A stretch of 64,000 nucleotides of DNA. It comes from Thalassotalea_F euphylliae. GTDB lineage: Bacteria > Pseudomonadota > Gammaproteobacteria > Enterobacterales > Alteromonadaceae. Both the position numbers and the translations under genes were made by a program. Of this stretch, positions 1-10,503 are shown one piece after another (the stretch's first letter is position 1; every line of letters starts with the position of its first letter). The notes under the pieces were generated by a model. It had not been told where the DNA came from and searched no databases. It saw nothing but the letters and a program-made list of their open reading frames with translations. The stretch is taken from positions 248,001-312,000 of the forward strand of contig NZ_JBHUIB010000012.1 in NCBI RefSeq assembly GCF_042682785.1. Direction: 5' to 3'.

Positions 1-35
1 CATGCAAGTTTAATTAAATATTTAAAATCAACTAA

Positions 36-569
36 TTACATCTGGTTGGTGTTGTTGAATTTAAATAATTGAACTCTCGTATAATGGACCCCATTAGGGG
101 TAGAGTCAGAACGGTACAAACTGAATGATTCAATTGCACTTTTGATATCGAAACGCTGATATTCGGGAAGCTCTATTACTTTTCTACTGAGCGTGATGTG
201 CGGATAAAAGTGCTGATTTTCGACGTTTATACCGAGTCCTGTAGCTTTCCTCAGCAATCGTTGGTGACAAGTATTCAACCACTGAGGCACTTGATGTAAA
301 CCCGCAAAGACGACTTTAGGCTTCTTGAACACATCTGCATGATTAATGATAATCGGTACCGTGCTCGTGATTTCTTGGCGTAATTGATTGGCGTAAGCGC
401 TGAGATTGTAAAGTTTCTTCGGTTCTACATTACCTAAAAAAATAAGGGTAAGGTGAAGGTTAGTAAGCTTTGTAGGCTTCGGTAGTGCAGGTTCGCAAGC
501 GAGTTGCACGGTTTGAAGTGCTTGCTTGGTTTCTTTGGGTAAATCTAAGGCGAAAAAAAATCGAGCCAT
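36..569 (-). CDS. thpR: RNA 2',3'-cyclic phosphodiesterase (ThpR/LigT family)
   Basis: A 177-residue protein of the 2H phosphoesterase family, which opens 2',3'-cyclic phosphates on RNA ends; older annotations call it 2'-5' RNA ligase. Both signature HxTx motifs are present, HLTL at residues 39-42 and HITL at 124-127, with the spacing and total length expected for bacterial ThpR. It is soluble, with no signal peptide or membrane segment. It lies alone, in the same direction as the lipoprotein gene that ends at 648 but upstream of it by about 80 bases' distance. The biological substrate in bacteria is unsettled. The family call is secure. Confidence 0.9.
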   Translation of the reverse strand: MARFFFALDLPKETKQALQTVQLACEPALPKPTKLTNLHLTLIFLGNVEPKKLYNLSAYANQLRQEITSTVPIIINHADVFKKPKVVFAGLHQVPQWLNTCHQRLLRKATGLGINVENQHFYPHITLSRKVIELPEYQRFDIKSAIESFSLYRSDSTPNGVHYTRVQLFKFNNTNQM

Positions 570-647
570 GGTGTGATGCTAAATATCTACATGACTCGAT
601 TATAAGTACTCGCTCAGATTTTACGAGTACAGGGTGGTTCGGTTTGA

Positions 648-2441
648 TTAGTTTTCGCTAATTTCCCAAACGCTAACTGAACCTGAAATTTCGTTGCCAA
701 CCACTAACATGGCATTAGCGGTATCAGTCGCTGGAATAAACTTCATACCCTCTGGTGCAAGGTCACCCGTTATCTCAGCATCTTCAACAACACCGCGGTT
801 ATTGAAGTAATCAACAAAGCTCACGTTAAATGGGTTCGTAATGTCATATACCATGATACCGCCCATACGTTCTAAACCGACGAAAGCAAGCATCTTGTCA
901 CCAACTTGGCCCAATGCCAGTGCTTCTGGCTCCGGGCCTTTTGCGTCAGAACGTGTATCTCCTTCGTTAACGTCTTCATCATTGTTGAAAGCTTCACCGT
1001 AAATAGCAGCAGTAATTCGCTCTATTTCGTCGCCTGAATCAAACACTAAGTTGCCATTTGCGTCCCAGATAGAGAAAGAACGTGCGCCATATGTAAATAG
1101 CTTATCGTAATCGCCATCGTTGTCGGTATCACCGCGCTCAACAGAGACCTTTAAGCGGCCAAGATCATCATCGTCATTGTTAACGCCTGCAAAGGCTGTT
1201 GGATCTAGAGATAGGTCTTCAGCACGAGATTCATCCGTGTAGGACAAACAGCCATCATCTTCGTCATAATCCATACCGCCAGCGGCTGTACATTCAGCTT
1301 CGTCAGCAACATCAAAGAAGTATTCACGGCCATCACCTTCGTTTGCAGTCACGATGAAAGTAGCGTCTTTCCATGTAAAAGAAGCAATCGTGTCTGGCTG
1401 GTACATACCGTAAAGATTGTCGTATGAACGCAAATTTAAGCCTGAATCTTTATCTGAAGCATCAAGTGTGTACATGCCCCAATCTTTAAAGCCTAGGCCC
1501 TTAACATCAACAATTTCCATCGCGTTAAGATCGACGATAGCTAGCGCATTGTTTTCTTGTAAGCTTACGTAAGCCACAGTTGAGTCATGGTTTACAGTGA
1601 CATATTCAGGCTCTAAGTCCATTGCAACCGTAGTGTTTATCAATTGACCTCTAATTGTGCGACCAGAGGGGTTAGGAAACATCACGCCTTGTGCTGACAA
1701 TGCGTCTTTTTGGTCGTTAAACGCGGTGAAGCTAAGCGTGGTGGCAGTGTCTGCAACGACACCATCGGTAACACTAATGATTGAGATAGACCCTTCAGGA
1801 TCTGTAACGTAATCATCACTAGGCTCGCCTTCATTGGCAACAATTACTTTCGTGCTATCTGGTGTGAAAGTTACCATGTCGGGTAGTACACCAACTTCAA
1901 CATTTTTTATGAAGGCTGGTGCAGCGCCGCTGATATCGTAAAAAGCAATATAACCATTGCCATCCACATCATCTGAAGCCATAGCAACAGCGAGCATGTT
2001 TAAGTCATCTGAAATACTGATGCTATTCGCGTCACCTGGCGTATTGTCAGAGAGTGATAAGGTCATTGCGATAGGCATATTGGTGTTTGTAACAACGCCT
2101 TCGCCGTCAGCTGTTAATGCGCTTGCACTTGCTTCGCTTAGTTGTAGCAGCTCAACGGTCGCTTCATCGCCCGAGCTATTGATTGCGTAAATCATGCCGC
2201 TGGCGTTGTGGTATTGAACGATTTCTGCAGCACCTTCCGGCGATTCAGCATTTAATACACTGCGAGCAATCAGCTTAGCAGTAATTGATGTTGTGGCGTC
2301 TTTACCGTCCTGGCCATTTTGACCTGCTGCTCCTTGGACGCCTTGTGCGCCTGTAGCGCCGTCATCACCATCGTCACATGCGGTTAAACCCAACAAGATT
2401 GCCGTTGAAAGTAATGATGCTCTTAATGTTAACGATTTCAT
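648..2441 (-). CDS. Choice-of-anchor I family lipoprotein with collagen-like N-terminus
   Basis: A 597-residue exported protein. The N-terminus is a lipoprotein signal peptide with lipobox LTAC, so Cys22 should be lipidated. A short run of about seven Gly-X-X triplets (residues 28-48, GATGAQGVQG and onward) follows the cysteine and resembles a collagen-like stalk. The rest matches the beta-propeller-like 'choice-of-anchor I' family: repeated VANEGEP and TANEGDGRE motifs and many acidic Asp/Asn-rich loops that probably bind calcium. Families of this kind are surface or secreted proteins, sometimes annotated as alkaline-phosphatase-like, but no catalytic residues can be named here. Enzymatic activity is unproven. 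Confidence 0.8.
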   Translation of the reverse strand: MKSLTLRASLLSTAILLGLTACDDGDDGATGAQGVQGAAGQNGQDGKDATTSITAKLIARSVLNAESPEGAAEIVQYHNASGMIYAINSSGDEATVELLQLSEASASALTADGEGVVTNTNMPIAMTLSLSDNTPGDANSISISDDLNMLAVAMASDDVDGNGYIAFYDISGAAPAFIKNVEVGVLPDMVTFTPDSTKVIVANEGEPSDDYVTDPEGSISIISVTDGVVADTATTLSFTAFNDQKDALSAQGVMFPNPSGRTIRGQLINTTVAMDLEPEYVTVNHDSTVAYVSLQENNALAIVDLNAMEIVDVKGLGFKDWGMYTLDASDKDSGLNLRSYDNLYGMYQPDTIASFTWKDATFIVTANEGDGREYFFDVADEAECTAAGGMDYDEDDGCLSYTDESRAEDLSLDPTAFAGVNNDDDDLGRLKVSVERGDTDNDGDYDKLFTYGARSFSIWDANGNLVFDSGDEIERITAAIYGEAFNNDEDVNEGDTRSDAKGPEPEALALGQVGDKMLAFVGLERMGGIMVYDITNPFNVSFVDYFNNRGVVEDAEITGDLAPEGMKFIPATDTANAMLVVGNEISGSVSVWEISEN

Positions 2442-2561
2442 ATGCGTTTTTGCCTTTGTTCTTATTAGAAAAATGGCTATACGCTAGGGGGGGATTCTGA
2501 CGTTGTGGTGACAATTTTTTTACATTGATATGACAGATTTTTGTCTCACTTATCAGAGCTG

Positions 2562-5500
2562 TCAGCTAATGTTCGCGCTAATGTTTTGTAGTAGCTGTTC
2601 TGCTTGGTCGAAGTCGTAGTTATCTAAAGCGTCTTTAATCTTTGCTTTCAAACTATCGTCAACTGAGCTGCCTAAGCCCGAAGACAGTGTTCGCCATGTT
2701 TCTTGAGCATTGGCATCAAAGTCTTCTATTTCTTCGAATAATTGCTGTAATTGGGTCGCTATTTCTTCTGCAGAAGCCTGATGACAGGAAGTCTCTGCTG
2801 CTGTGTTCTCAACACTTGCCGCATTGATATTGGTAATCGTTTGCGCCAGTTCTGTCGACGTTTGCTTTAACAACGCGGCAATATCGGTATTTTCCAAGCT
2901 TAATGCATGCTCTACCTCTTTGGCCGCAGCGGCGAGTTTGGTGGCGCCAATATTAGCGGCAACACCTTTGAGAGTATGCGCTATGCGTTCTGCATCTTTA
3001 CATTGATTTTTGTCAATAGCGTGCTTGATTTCATCGACAGCGTTGGCCTGTGTTTTCGTGAATTTATCAAGCAATTTGATAAAGAGTTCAGTATTGCCGC
3101 CCATCCTAAGCAGTGCATTTTTTGTATCTAAGCCTTCAATGTCAGGTATTGGCTGTTTCACTTCTTGAGAAGGTTGACTTTGGGCGTTAAACACCACTCT
3201 GTTTACGTCGGGCTTTATCCAATGCGCAAGTCGTTCGTAGACTTCATTAGGGTCAATAGGCTTCGTCAAATGGTCATTCATACCAGCGGCTAAACACTTC
3301 TCTCTATCGCCTGCCATTGCATTGGCGGTCATAGCAAGAATAGGTAAGTCCTGCATATCAAGTTCATTTCTGATCGCTTGAGTTGCTTGGTAGCCGTCCA
3401 TGACGGGCATCTGAATATCCATCAACACGGCATCGTAACTCTTGGTTTTCAACTTATCGACGGCTATTTGGCCATTATCTGCAACGTCAACGTGAAGTTT
3501 CGCCATCTGCAGCAGTTCAACCGCAATTTGCTGGTTGATTTCATTGTCTTCAACCAGTAATACGTGAGCGCCCTGAATTTTCTCTGTGGGGCTAACGTTA
3601 ATTTTTCCTAGAGTTTTTAGGCTTTTACTTTTTCGTGCAGTGCCAAGTGCATTCATCAAGGCATCAACGAGACTAGAGGCGTTCAATGGTTTGGTGAGGA
3701 AGCCGTTAATATCGATACCCTGTGCAGCATCTACCATTTCATCTTTGTCGTAGGCGGTTATCATGATAATTTTGGGTTGAATGCTTAGGTTATTGCTAGT
3801 GCGAATCATGCCTGCTAAATCCAGCCCATCAATGCCAGGCATTTGCCAATCACACAGCATCACATCAATGGTTTTATTGCGCGCACTGCTCTCTTCGAGC
3901 TCTGTAATTGCCGCTTTCGCATTGCTCACGCAGGTTGTGCTGATCTCCAAACTGTTGGCTATATTGACTAAAATCTCACGAGCCGCTTCGCTGTCATCGA
4001 CAATCAGTATACGTAGGTGCTTAAGATCAGGAGCGGAAGACTCTGTAATGACAGCGTCTTTCGCTATCGTAAAGTTAGCGGTAAAACTAAAGGTGCTGCC
4101 TTTGTTTGGTTCACTTTCAACCCAAATTTCTCCGCCCATCATTTCTGCAAGCGATTTACTGATTGTTAAACCAAGCCCTGTGCCTCCATATTTTCGTGTG
4201 GTGGAAGCATCAGCCTGACTGAAAGATTGAAAGAGTCGGCCAAGTTGCTCTTCGTTCATACCAATACCTGTATCGGTTACAGAAAATTGGAGTTGAGCAT
4301 GAGTGTCGCTTTGCGTGTTTGCGCGTATTTTTATGATGATTGAACCTTCATCAGTAAATTTTATTGCGTTGTTAGCGAGGTTTATCAGGATCTGAGCCAG
4401 ACGTAATGAGTCGCCTTTAAGTCCTAGCGGCACGTCATTGGCCAAGTCAATCAGCAGCTCTAAGCCTTTTTGCTGGCTTTTGAAAGAGATAATTTGAACA
4501 AGATGTTCAAGCGTTTCTTGCAGATTAAAGGGGGCTTGCTCAAGCGTAAGTTTACCTGCTTCAATTTTTGAAAAATCGAGGATATCGTTAATGATACCGA
4601 GCAGTGAGTTGGCAGAGCTGTGAATTTTATTAACGTAGTCAATTTGCTTCTCGTCCAAGCGCGTTTGAAGTGCCAAATAACTCATACCGATAATAGCGTT
4701 CATCGGTGTTCTGATTTCATGGCTCATATTGGCTAAGAAATCACTTTTAGCCTGCGTTGCTTCCTCTGCGGATGTTTTTGCTTTTTCCAACGCTAACTCT
4801 TGCTCTTTTTTGAGCGTAATATCTCTTACCATCCCTGTAAAAATGTGCAGATTGTCTAAGCGTGCGTCACCGACAGCGATACCAATATCAAATTCTGAGC
4901 CATCTTTACGCTTGCCTTTTTGCTCGATAACAAACTGAGTGCCAGTACTGAGTTCTTGCGAAGCCGCATGATGGAATGGCTTTTCCATGATAAGCGTGAT
5001 GTCTTTACCTAAGATCTCATCGCGCTGATAACCAAACATATTTTCTGCCGATGGGCTGAACTCTTCTACAGTGCCGCTGGCGTTTATCACAACAATGCCG
5101 TCAGAAGCATTGTCAATAATTGTACTAATGCGTTTCATGGTATGTTGAAGTTCGGCTGTGCGGCTAGCCACAATACTTTCTAATTCGTTGTGTGATCGGC
5201 TTAGTGAGCGTGTCGCTTTGGTACCCATTGAAAGCGTAAATAACGTACCACCGAAAATGACCACAAGTGAAAAAGCTAGCATGCCAATTATTGTGTATTT
5301 GAATATTTGCAATAACTCAAATGACTCTTTGTGGTCCATTTCTGCGGCAATACCAAGCTGCAGTGCATCGTCCCATAGCCAAGTACCTACGACCGAAAGG
5401 CCACGATAATCGTTGTAGCCTTCAAAGTTAGCGTTTGAAAAACCACCAGTTGCGCTTTGCGCCATCTCTGTCAATGGCCAAGAAGCCACTTCCTCAGGTG

Positions 5501-7769
5501 TAAATGACTCTGAAAGAATATTTTTTCCGGGATTTGCGATTCGAATATTCAGTAGGGCAGTCTCATCTTCTGCTACAAGCCCGACACTCTTTAGTTGATT
5601 TTCAAACCTCACTTTCGAGAGTAATAGACCTTCATTACTGAAGGCATAAGTTTCGCCACTCTTACCGATAAAGCCGGCGGAAAATATGGCGGAGAACTCA
5701 TCGCTTGGGTCAATTCTTCGTGTTATAACCGCGATGACTTTGCCACCAGCATTAAAAATGGGCGCAGCAATAAACATGGTTGGTGGCAGCTTTTTGCTGT
5801 TGTTGCTTTGGTCTGTCAGTTGGACATCTGAACGAATGGGTGGAATAAAAGCGCTTTTTCCTGATAACACGGAAGCAAGTAGTTCAGGCTTCTCTTGATG
5901 GATAAAATTTATGGTGCCGACATTTTCATCACGTTTTGATGCCAGACTTATCATCTCTGGGCTGATGATAAAAAAGCCCTCACTGCCAAATTCATTGGCT
6001 CGTGCGGCAAAAAACTGTCTGATTTGTGCTTGAGCAGGGGTCGTTAATAATGCTTCTTTAGAAGGAGGAATGACCAACAGCTGCTCAACCAAGTTAACTA
6101 GTTCGGTATTTTGACTCAGTACATTCAGGTCAACAAACTCATTCTGAATCCAGCTGTTTAACCGATTGTGTGTCGAATTGAGCAAGGTATTTAAGTTGTA
6201 TGACAGGTTGTCATTAATGGTTTGCTCTGCTTTCTTCAGCACTAACGCTGCGATGACAAACATAATGAGGGCGATAAGTAATAGCGAGCCAATAACGCTT
6301 CGCTTGAATCGCGGTGAGGAGAATTTAGCAACAAGTGCCTGCTCATCGTTTCGTAATACTAACGCACTGATTGAAGCGCTAACAATCAGTAAAATAATGA
6401 CTGCACCAGCAGCCCAGTAATAGGTTTGCGTGTCCGTTGCAATGGGTGTGATATTGATATCAGACACACCGCTTGCATCCAGGAGCTCTCTATCCCTATC
6501 GATAACTTTTTTTATTTCAATTTTTTCCAAGGCTTTTTGGATAATGGATTGAAGTATCGGTTCCCTGTTAGTCGTGAAGATGTGTATCGAAGACGAGGGG
6601 AGGATCTTGTTTTCAATGACGCGAAGTGTGTTGATATTCGATGACCTTAATCTGTCTTCAACGACAAGTTGTGCATCAACTAAAGCGTCTGCTCGACCTT
6701 CCAGTACAGCATTAATTGATTCATCTGTATTTTCCGTTTCTATGATAGAAATGTCAGGGTACATGCCTTTCAACAAATCAATACTGCTGTATGCCTTAGG
6801 AACGGCAATCGTGCCTGTTGCTAAATCGTCGGGCTCGTTAAGGTGCACGTTTTCACCAAGCACGAAAATCATTTCTTGGATGACATAGTAGGGCACAGAA
6901 AAACTACCATATTGAAGTCTATCCTCTTGGTAATAAACATCCGGCAACAGATCAACACTGCCCTCTTCAAATTGTGCTAATAGTTGGCTCCAAGGGCCAA
7001 AAGTAACCTCGTATTGCAGGCCGGTTAATGTAGAAATTTCGGCTAAAATTGCGCCGGATAAACCACCAATGCCGCCATCAGGCTTAAGAAAAAGGAACGG
7101 AGGAAAATGCTCTACGCCAACGTTGACAATATTATTTTTGACCCACTGTTGTTCTTCATCGGTCAACACTAGTGCATCGCCATTGTAGTCGAGTTTTCGG
7201 TCAAGTGACGCTTTTGCCTCTCTTTGTTGAATAACGTCGATATAAGCAAGGCAGGCATCCATATAGGCTTGTTTGAACTGTCTATATTGTTCATCATTTA
7301 TCAGCGCAAGAGCTGCTTGTTTTTGGCCTGATTTAACTTTGGCAATAGCGTCCGATTCAATAGTCACCAGCTGGTTATTGGCTGTGTTAATCAGAGAAAT
7401 ACGTTCTTTGTCTTGCGGGGAAGCTTGTTTCATGAGTGTCGCGAGCAACTGACTTAACAATGGCTCATGCTCGTTGTAACGGACAAGCCATTTTTCATCG
7501 CCAGAAAACGCAAAACTGAGCACTGATGACGTGAGTACCTCATCAAGGTACTTTAGTTCGGTTGCCATTTGTTGAAGGTCGTCGGCTTTTAATGGAGAAG
7601 CCGCCTTAGTTTGGCTTGAGAACTCAGGAAATGAAGAGTCAGCAGCAAGAGCGGTGAACATAGGTGTAAGGGCTAAAATAAATAGCCAGAACATCGCAAA
7701 AAAGCTCAACCAAGCTGGAACTTTTTTAATCGTTGCAGATGCCTGTATGCTCATATTCTTCCTTAACAA
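2562..7769 (-). CDS. BvgS/EvgS-like hybrid sensor histidine kinase with four-step phosphorelay
   Basis: A 1735-residue inner-membrane sensor kinase. In order: signal anchor (about 17-42), a periplasmic solute-binding (SBP_bac_3) domain (about 212-425), two membrane helices (about 450-473 and 490-513), a second extracytoplasmic Cache-like region (about 520-800), a third membrane helix (about 823-848), a PAS domain (about 880-990), HisKA with HEIRTPMN and phospho-acceptor His1017, an HATPase with DTGIGM and GGTGLGL boxes, receiver 1 (Asp1307), receiver 2 (Asp1451) and a C-terminal HPt domain (His1598 in AHTLKG). All relay residues are intact. No response regulator gene is adjacent, so the output is elsewhere. 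The ligand is unknown; SBP_bac_3 domains usually bind amino acids or small acids. Confidence 0.93.
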   Translation of the reverse strand: MLRKNMSIQASATIKKVPAWLSFFAMFWLFILALTPMFTALAADSSFPEFSSQTKAASPLKADDLQQMATELKYLDEVLTSSVLSFAFSGDEKWLVRYNEHEPLLSQLLATLMKQASPQDKERISLINTANNQLVTIESDAIAKVKSGQKQAALALINDEQYRQFKQAYMDACLAYIDVIQQREAKASLDRKLDYNGDALVLTDEEQQWVKNNIVNVGVEHFPPFLFLKPDGGIGGLSGAILAEISTLTGLQYEVTFGPWSQLLAQFEEGSVDLLPDVYYQEDRLQYGSFSVPYYVIQEMIFVLGENVHLNEPDDLATGTIAVPKAYSSIDLLKGMYPDISIIETENTDESINAVLEGRADALVDAQLVVEDRLRSSNINTLRVIENKILPSSSIHIFTTNREPILQSIIQKALEKIEIKKVIDRDRELLDASGVSDINITPIATDTQTYYWAAGAVIILLIVSASISALVLRNDEQALVAKFSSPRFKRSVIGSLLLIALIMFVIAALVLKKAEQTINDNLSYNLNTLLNSTHNRLNSWIQNEFVDLNVLSQNTELVNLVEQLLVIPPSKEALLTTPAQAQIRQFFAARANEFGSEGFFIISPEMISLASKRDENVGTINFIHQEKPELLASVLSGKSAFIPPIRSDVQLTDQSNNSKKLPPTMFIAAPIFNAGGKVIAVITRRIDPSDEFSAIFSAGFIGKSGETYAFSNEGLLLSKVRFENQLKSVGLVAEDETALLNIRIANPGKNILSESFTPEEVASWPLTEMAQSATGGFSNANFEGYNDYRGLSVVGTWLWDDALQLGIAAEMDHKESFELLQIFKYTIIGMLAFSLVVIFGGTLFTLSMGTKATRSLSRSHNELESIVASRTAELQHTMKRISTIIDNASDGIVVINASGTVEEFSPSAENMFGYQRDEILGKDITLIMEKPFHHAASQELSTGTQFVIEQKGKRKDGSEFDIGIAVGDARLDNLHIFTGMVRDITLKKEQELALEKAKTSAEEATQAKSDFLANMSHEIRTPMNAIIGMSYLALQTRLDEKQIDYVNKIHSSANSLLGIINDILDFSKIEAGKLTLEQAPFNLQETLEHLVQIISFKSQQKGLELLIDLANDVPLGLKGDSLRLAQILINLANNAIKFTDEGSIIIKIRANTQSDTHAQLQFSVTDTGIGMNEEQLGRLFQSFSQADASTTRKYGGTGLGLTISKSLAEMMGGEIWVESEPNKGSTFSFTANFTIAKDAVITESSAPDLKHLRILIVDDSEAAREILVNIANSLEISTTCVSNAKAAITELEESSARNKTIDVMLCDWQMPGIDGLDLAGMIRTSNNLSIQPKIIMITAYDKDEMVDAAQGIDINGFLTKPLNASSLVDALMNALGTARKSKSLKTLGKINVSPTEKIQGAHVLLVEDNEINQQIAVELLQMAKLHVDVADNGQIAVDKLKTKSYDAVLMDIQMPVMDGYQATQAIRNELDMQDLPILAMTANAMAGDREKCLAAGMNDHLTKPIDPNEVYERLAHWIKPDVNRVVFNAQSQPSQEVKQPIPDIEGLDTKNALLRMGGNTELFIKLLDKFTKTQANAVDEIKHAIDKNQCKDAERIAHTLKGVAANIGATKLAAAAKEVEHALSLENTDIAALLKQTSTELAQTITNINAASVENTAAETSCHQASAEEIATQLQQLFEEIEDFDANAQETWRTLSSGLGSSVDDSLKAKIKDALDNYDFDQAEQLLQNISANIS

Positions 7770-7927
7770 AATAGGACTCGTTACAATAACGTAAACCTCG
7801 GCGCACTAGTTCAGTATAACAGTGCTTTTGATTGGGTAAAGTTTTTGAAAATTTTCACTTTTTATCCAAAAAACGAGATGTCATATTCGGCTTTAATCGC
7901 AGAATAAATCAACTGAGAGTGAAGGTA

Positions 7928-10438
7928 TTGAGCGCGTTTCCTATTGAACAACTAAAGTCCTCTTTTCTATCCGCGTTGGGCAGTCATTCCACAATAGTAT
8001 TAACGGCTCCGCCTGGTGCAGGAAAATCAACCATATTACCGCTTTGGCTATTGGATACCGAGTTTGCTGAGCAAACAATATACTTGCTTCAGCCTCGTCG
8101 TGTTGCCGCTAAAAACATTGCATGTTACCTCGCACGTCAACTTGGCGAGTCTGTCGGCGAGACTATCGGTTATCGATTACGCAATGAAACCAAAGTCTCT
8201 AAGCACACACGCCTCGAAGTCATTACCGAAGGTATTCTGATTCAAATTCTGCAAAACGACCCAGAGCTAGCGCAAAGTGCTTTGATTTTGTTTGATGAGT
8301 TTCATGAGCGCTCAATACAAGCGGATATTGCGTTTGCATTGGCGCGAGATTGTCAGCAGGGGTTGCGAGATGATTTACGCTTGGTGCTTATGTCTGCGAC
8401 CTTGGCAGGTGCTCAGTTGGATGCGCTTTTGCCTGATGCTTATCAATTAAGTAGCGAGGGGCGTAGCTTTGACGTCTCTATTACTTATCAAGCGATTGAT
8501 AAGCGTGGTCTCTGGCGTGAACAGCTTCTTAAAGCAGTGAAGAGCATTGCGATTAACCACGCTGGTTCAACCTTAGTTTTTTTGTCGGGTGTAGCAGACA
8601 TTAAATATTTAGCAGAACACCTAGAACAACAATTGCCAGATGATATGGTGCTTGCCCCGTTATACGGTGAACTGTCTCTAAACGAGCAGCAAAAGGCGAT
8701 TCAGCCAAGTGATAACGGAAGAAAGCTTGTGCTGGCGACAAATGTCGCAGAAACCAGTTTGACAATAGAAGGTATTACGCAAGTGATTGATAGTGGAGTT
8801 GAGAAGGTCGCGATCTTTGATGCCCATAAACTGACCAATCAGTTGGTAGAAAAGCCTATTTCGAAAGCCTCAGCCATTCAACGTGCAGGCCGAGCGGGGC
8901 GTGTGGCACCAGGCACCTGCGTGCGTTTGTATAGCCAAGAAGATTTTGACCGCCGCCCTGAACAAGCGGTAAGTGATATCCAACAAACGGATCTAATACC
9001 TGTGCTTATTGAAGCTGCGCGCTGGGGTGTTAGTGATCTTGCTCAGTTGCCAATGATAGAACTACCTGATTCAGCAAAGGAAAAGCAAGCGTGGCAGGAG
9101 CTCATTGAGCTTAACTTGGTAAATTCGCATCGTCGCTTAACGTCGCATGGCGAGCAGGTTTCCCTATTGAGTTGTCATCCGCGCTATGGCCATATGATTG
9201 TGCAAGCGCAATGGTTTGAGCAAAGCAAAGGTCTTGCAGGTGGCTTAAATCTCGCCTGTTTACTTGCAGCTATGTTGGAAGAGCGGGATGTATTTGCTGG
9301 ACATGCAGCGAGAGGAAATGCGGACATTGGTGCTAGGCTAGATTGGCTTATTTCGCCTAAAGCCAGTCACCAAAATAAAGCGAAGCGCATTGTTCAGCAG
9401 GCCGGGCAACTGGCGAAGCAACTAAAACATCACTGGCGTCCTGAATTTAGTCGTGATGATGCAGGCGTGCTTTTGGCACTTGCTTACCCGGAACGCATTG
9501 CAAAAACGCGTGGTGCTAACAGTAGTTTTATTGCATTTAACGGTAAAGGGTTAGTGCTTGATGAACAAGATCGGTTAAATGAAACTGAATTCCTTGTCGC
9601 CGCGCAAACTATTCAATTGGCAGGGAAACAATTGATATCGCTAGCAGCACCTGTTGACTTAGCGCAGCTTGAAGCACTCGATATTGTGCATACTAACGAG
9701 CAAGATAGACTCTTTTACGACGAGAGCAAAGATAAAATTATCTCTGAAAAACAGCTGTTACTTGGGGAAATTGTTATTAAATCAGCGCCTTCCTGGGCGG
9801 TTATAGCGCCTGATTTAGTTGTTGATATGTGGCGGCGACAATTGCAGAAAAAGGGACTTAACTGGCTGCAGTGGCCTGGAAATATAGAGGCATTACAGCG
9901 ACGATTGATTTGGCTGGCCCACTTTCAACCTCAAATGGCACTGCCTATTATCGACGAGGCTTGGTTGTTGGCTCATCTCGATAAGTGGTTTACACCCTTT
10001 ATTGGCGACGTGACGTCTAAGAAACAGTTACTTAACTTGGATTATCAAACCATGTTGTTGTCGATATTTAGTTATGATGTCCAGCAGGACATCAAGCGCT
10101 TTGCACCAACAAGCTTTGTTGGGCCAACGGGACGTAAATGTCCAATTCGATATGATGATCGGGTGTCGCCTGTGGTATCGGCACCTATGCAAGAATTCTA
10201 TGGTCTTGCACAATCACCACAAGTGGGAGACTGTGACACGGGGAATGGCATACGTTTAACCGTAGAAATGTTATCGCCAGCCGGACGCCCTATTCAAATG
10301 ACTGCAGATCTGGCGGGCTTTTGGCAAGGTAGCTACAAAGACGTGCAAAAAGATATGAAAGGCCGTTATCCCAAGCATTATTGGCCTGATGATCCCGCGA
10401 ATGCGAAAGCGACGAACAAAACGAAAAAATACATGTAG
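7928..10438 (+). CDS. hrpB: ATP-dependent helicase HrpB
   Basis: DEAH-family RNA helicase, 836 residues from the start chosen here. Walker A APPGAGKST (residues 27-35), DEFH box (123-126), SAT motif MSAT and motif VI QRAGRAGR are all present. The C-terminus carries the HrpB-specific region (GPTGRK, then VSAPMQEFYGL and WPDDP). The reading frame is open back to 7832, but no ATG occurs before the helicase core. TTG at 7928 is preferred: GAGAG (7915-7919) sits 8 bases upstream and the protein then begins like other HrpB proteins. GTG 7919 and TTG 7832 are alternatives. The cellular role of HrpB is not firmly known. It is divergent from the sensor kinase gene. Confidence 0.92.
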   Translation: MSAFPIEQLKSSFLSALGSHSTIVLTAPPGAGKSTILPLWLLDTEFAEQTIYLLQPRRVAAKNIACYLARQLGESVGETIGYRLRNETKVSKHTRLEVITEGILIQILQNDPELAQSALILFDEFHERSIQADIAFALARDCQQGLRDDLRLVLMSATLAGAQLDALLPDAYQLSSEGRSFDVSITYQAIDKRGLWREQLLKAVKSIAINHAGSTLVFLSGVADIKYLAEHLEQQLPDDMVLAPLYGELSLNEQQKAIQPSDNGRKLVLATNVAETSLTIEGITQVIDSGVEKVAIFDAHKLTNQLVEKPISKASAIQRAGRAGRVAPGTCVRLYSQEDFDRRPEQAVSDIQQTDLIPVLIEAARWGVSDLAQLPMIELPDSAKEKQAWQELIELNLVNSHRRLTSHGEQVSLLSCHPRYGHMIVQAQWFEQSKGLAGGLNLACLLAAMLEERDVFAGHAARGNADIGARLDWLISPKASHQNKAKRIVQQAGQLAKQLKHHWRPEFSRDDAGVLLALAYPERIAKTRGANSSFIAFNGKGLVLDEQDRLNETEFLVAAQTIQLAGKQLISLAAPVDLAQLEALDIVHTNEQDRLFYDESKDKIISEKQLLLGEIVIKSAPSWAVIAPDLVVDMWRRQLQKKGLNWLQWPGNIEALQRRLIWLAHFQPQMALPIIDEAWLLAHLDKWFTPFIGDVTSKKQLLNLDYQTMLLSIFSYDVQQDIKRFAPTSFVGPTGRKCPIRYDDRVSPVVSAPMQEFYGLAQSPQVGDCDTGNGIRLTVEMLSPAGRPIQMTADLAGFWQGSYKDVQKDMKGRYPKHYWPDDPANAKATNKTKKYM

Positions 10439-10463
10439 CAGATAACCTTTCATTAACTGCTAC
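10435..10463 (+). terminator. Possible weak hairpin at the end of hrpB
   Basis: GTAGCAG and CTGCTAC form a 7-bp stem around a 15-base loop overlapping the hrpB stop codon. No clear T-run follows, so a terminator role between the convergent hrpB and PhoX-like genes is only possible. Confidence 0.3.
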
Positions 10464-10503
10464 ACTTGATTAGCGATTTATTCGCTGCAATAAGAAACCG
10501 CTT

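Noticed and set aside
3781..4218. 145-residue frame antisense to the hybrid kinase
   Set aside because: The opposite frame encodes intact receiver and ATPase motifs; this is a shadow.
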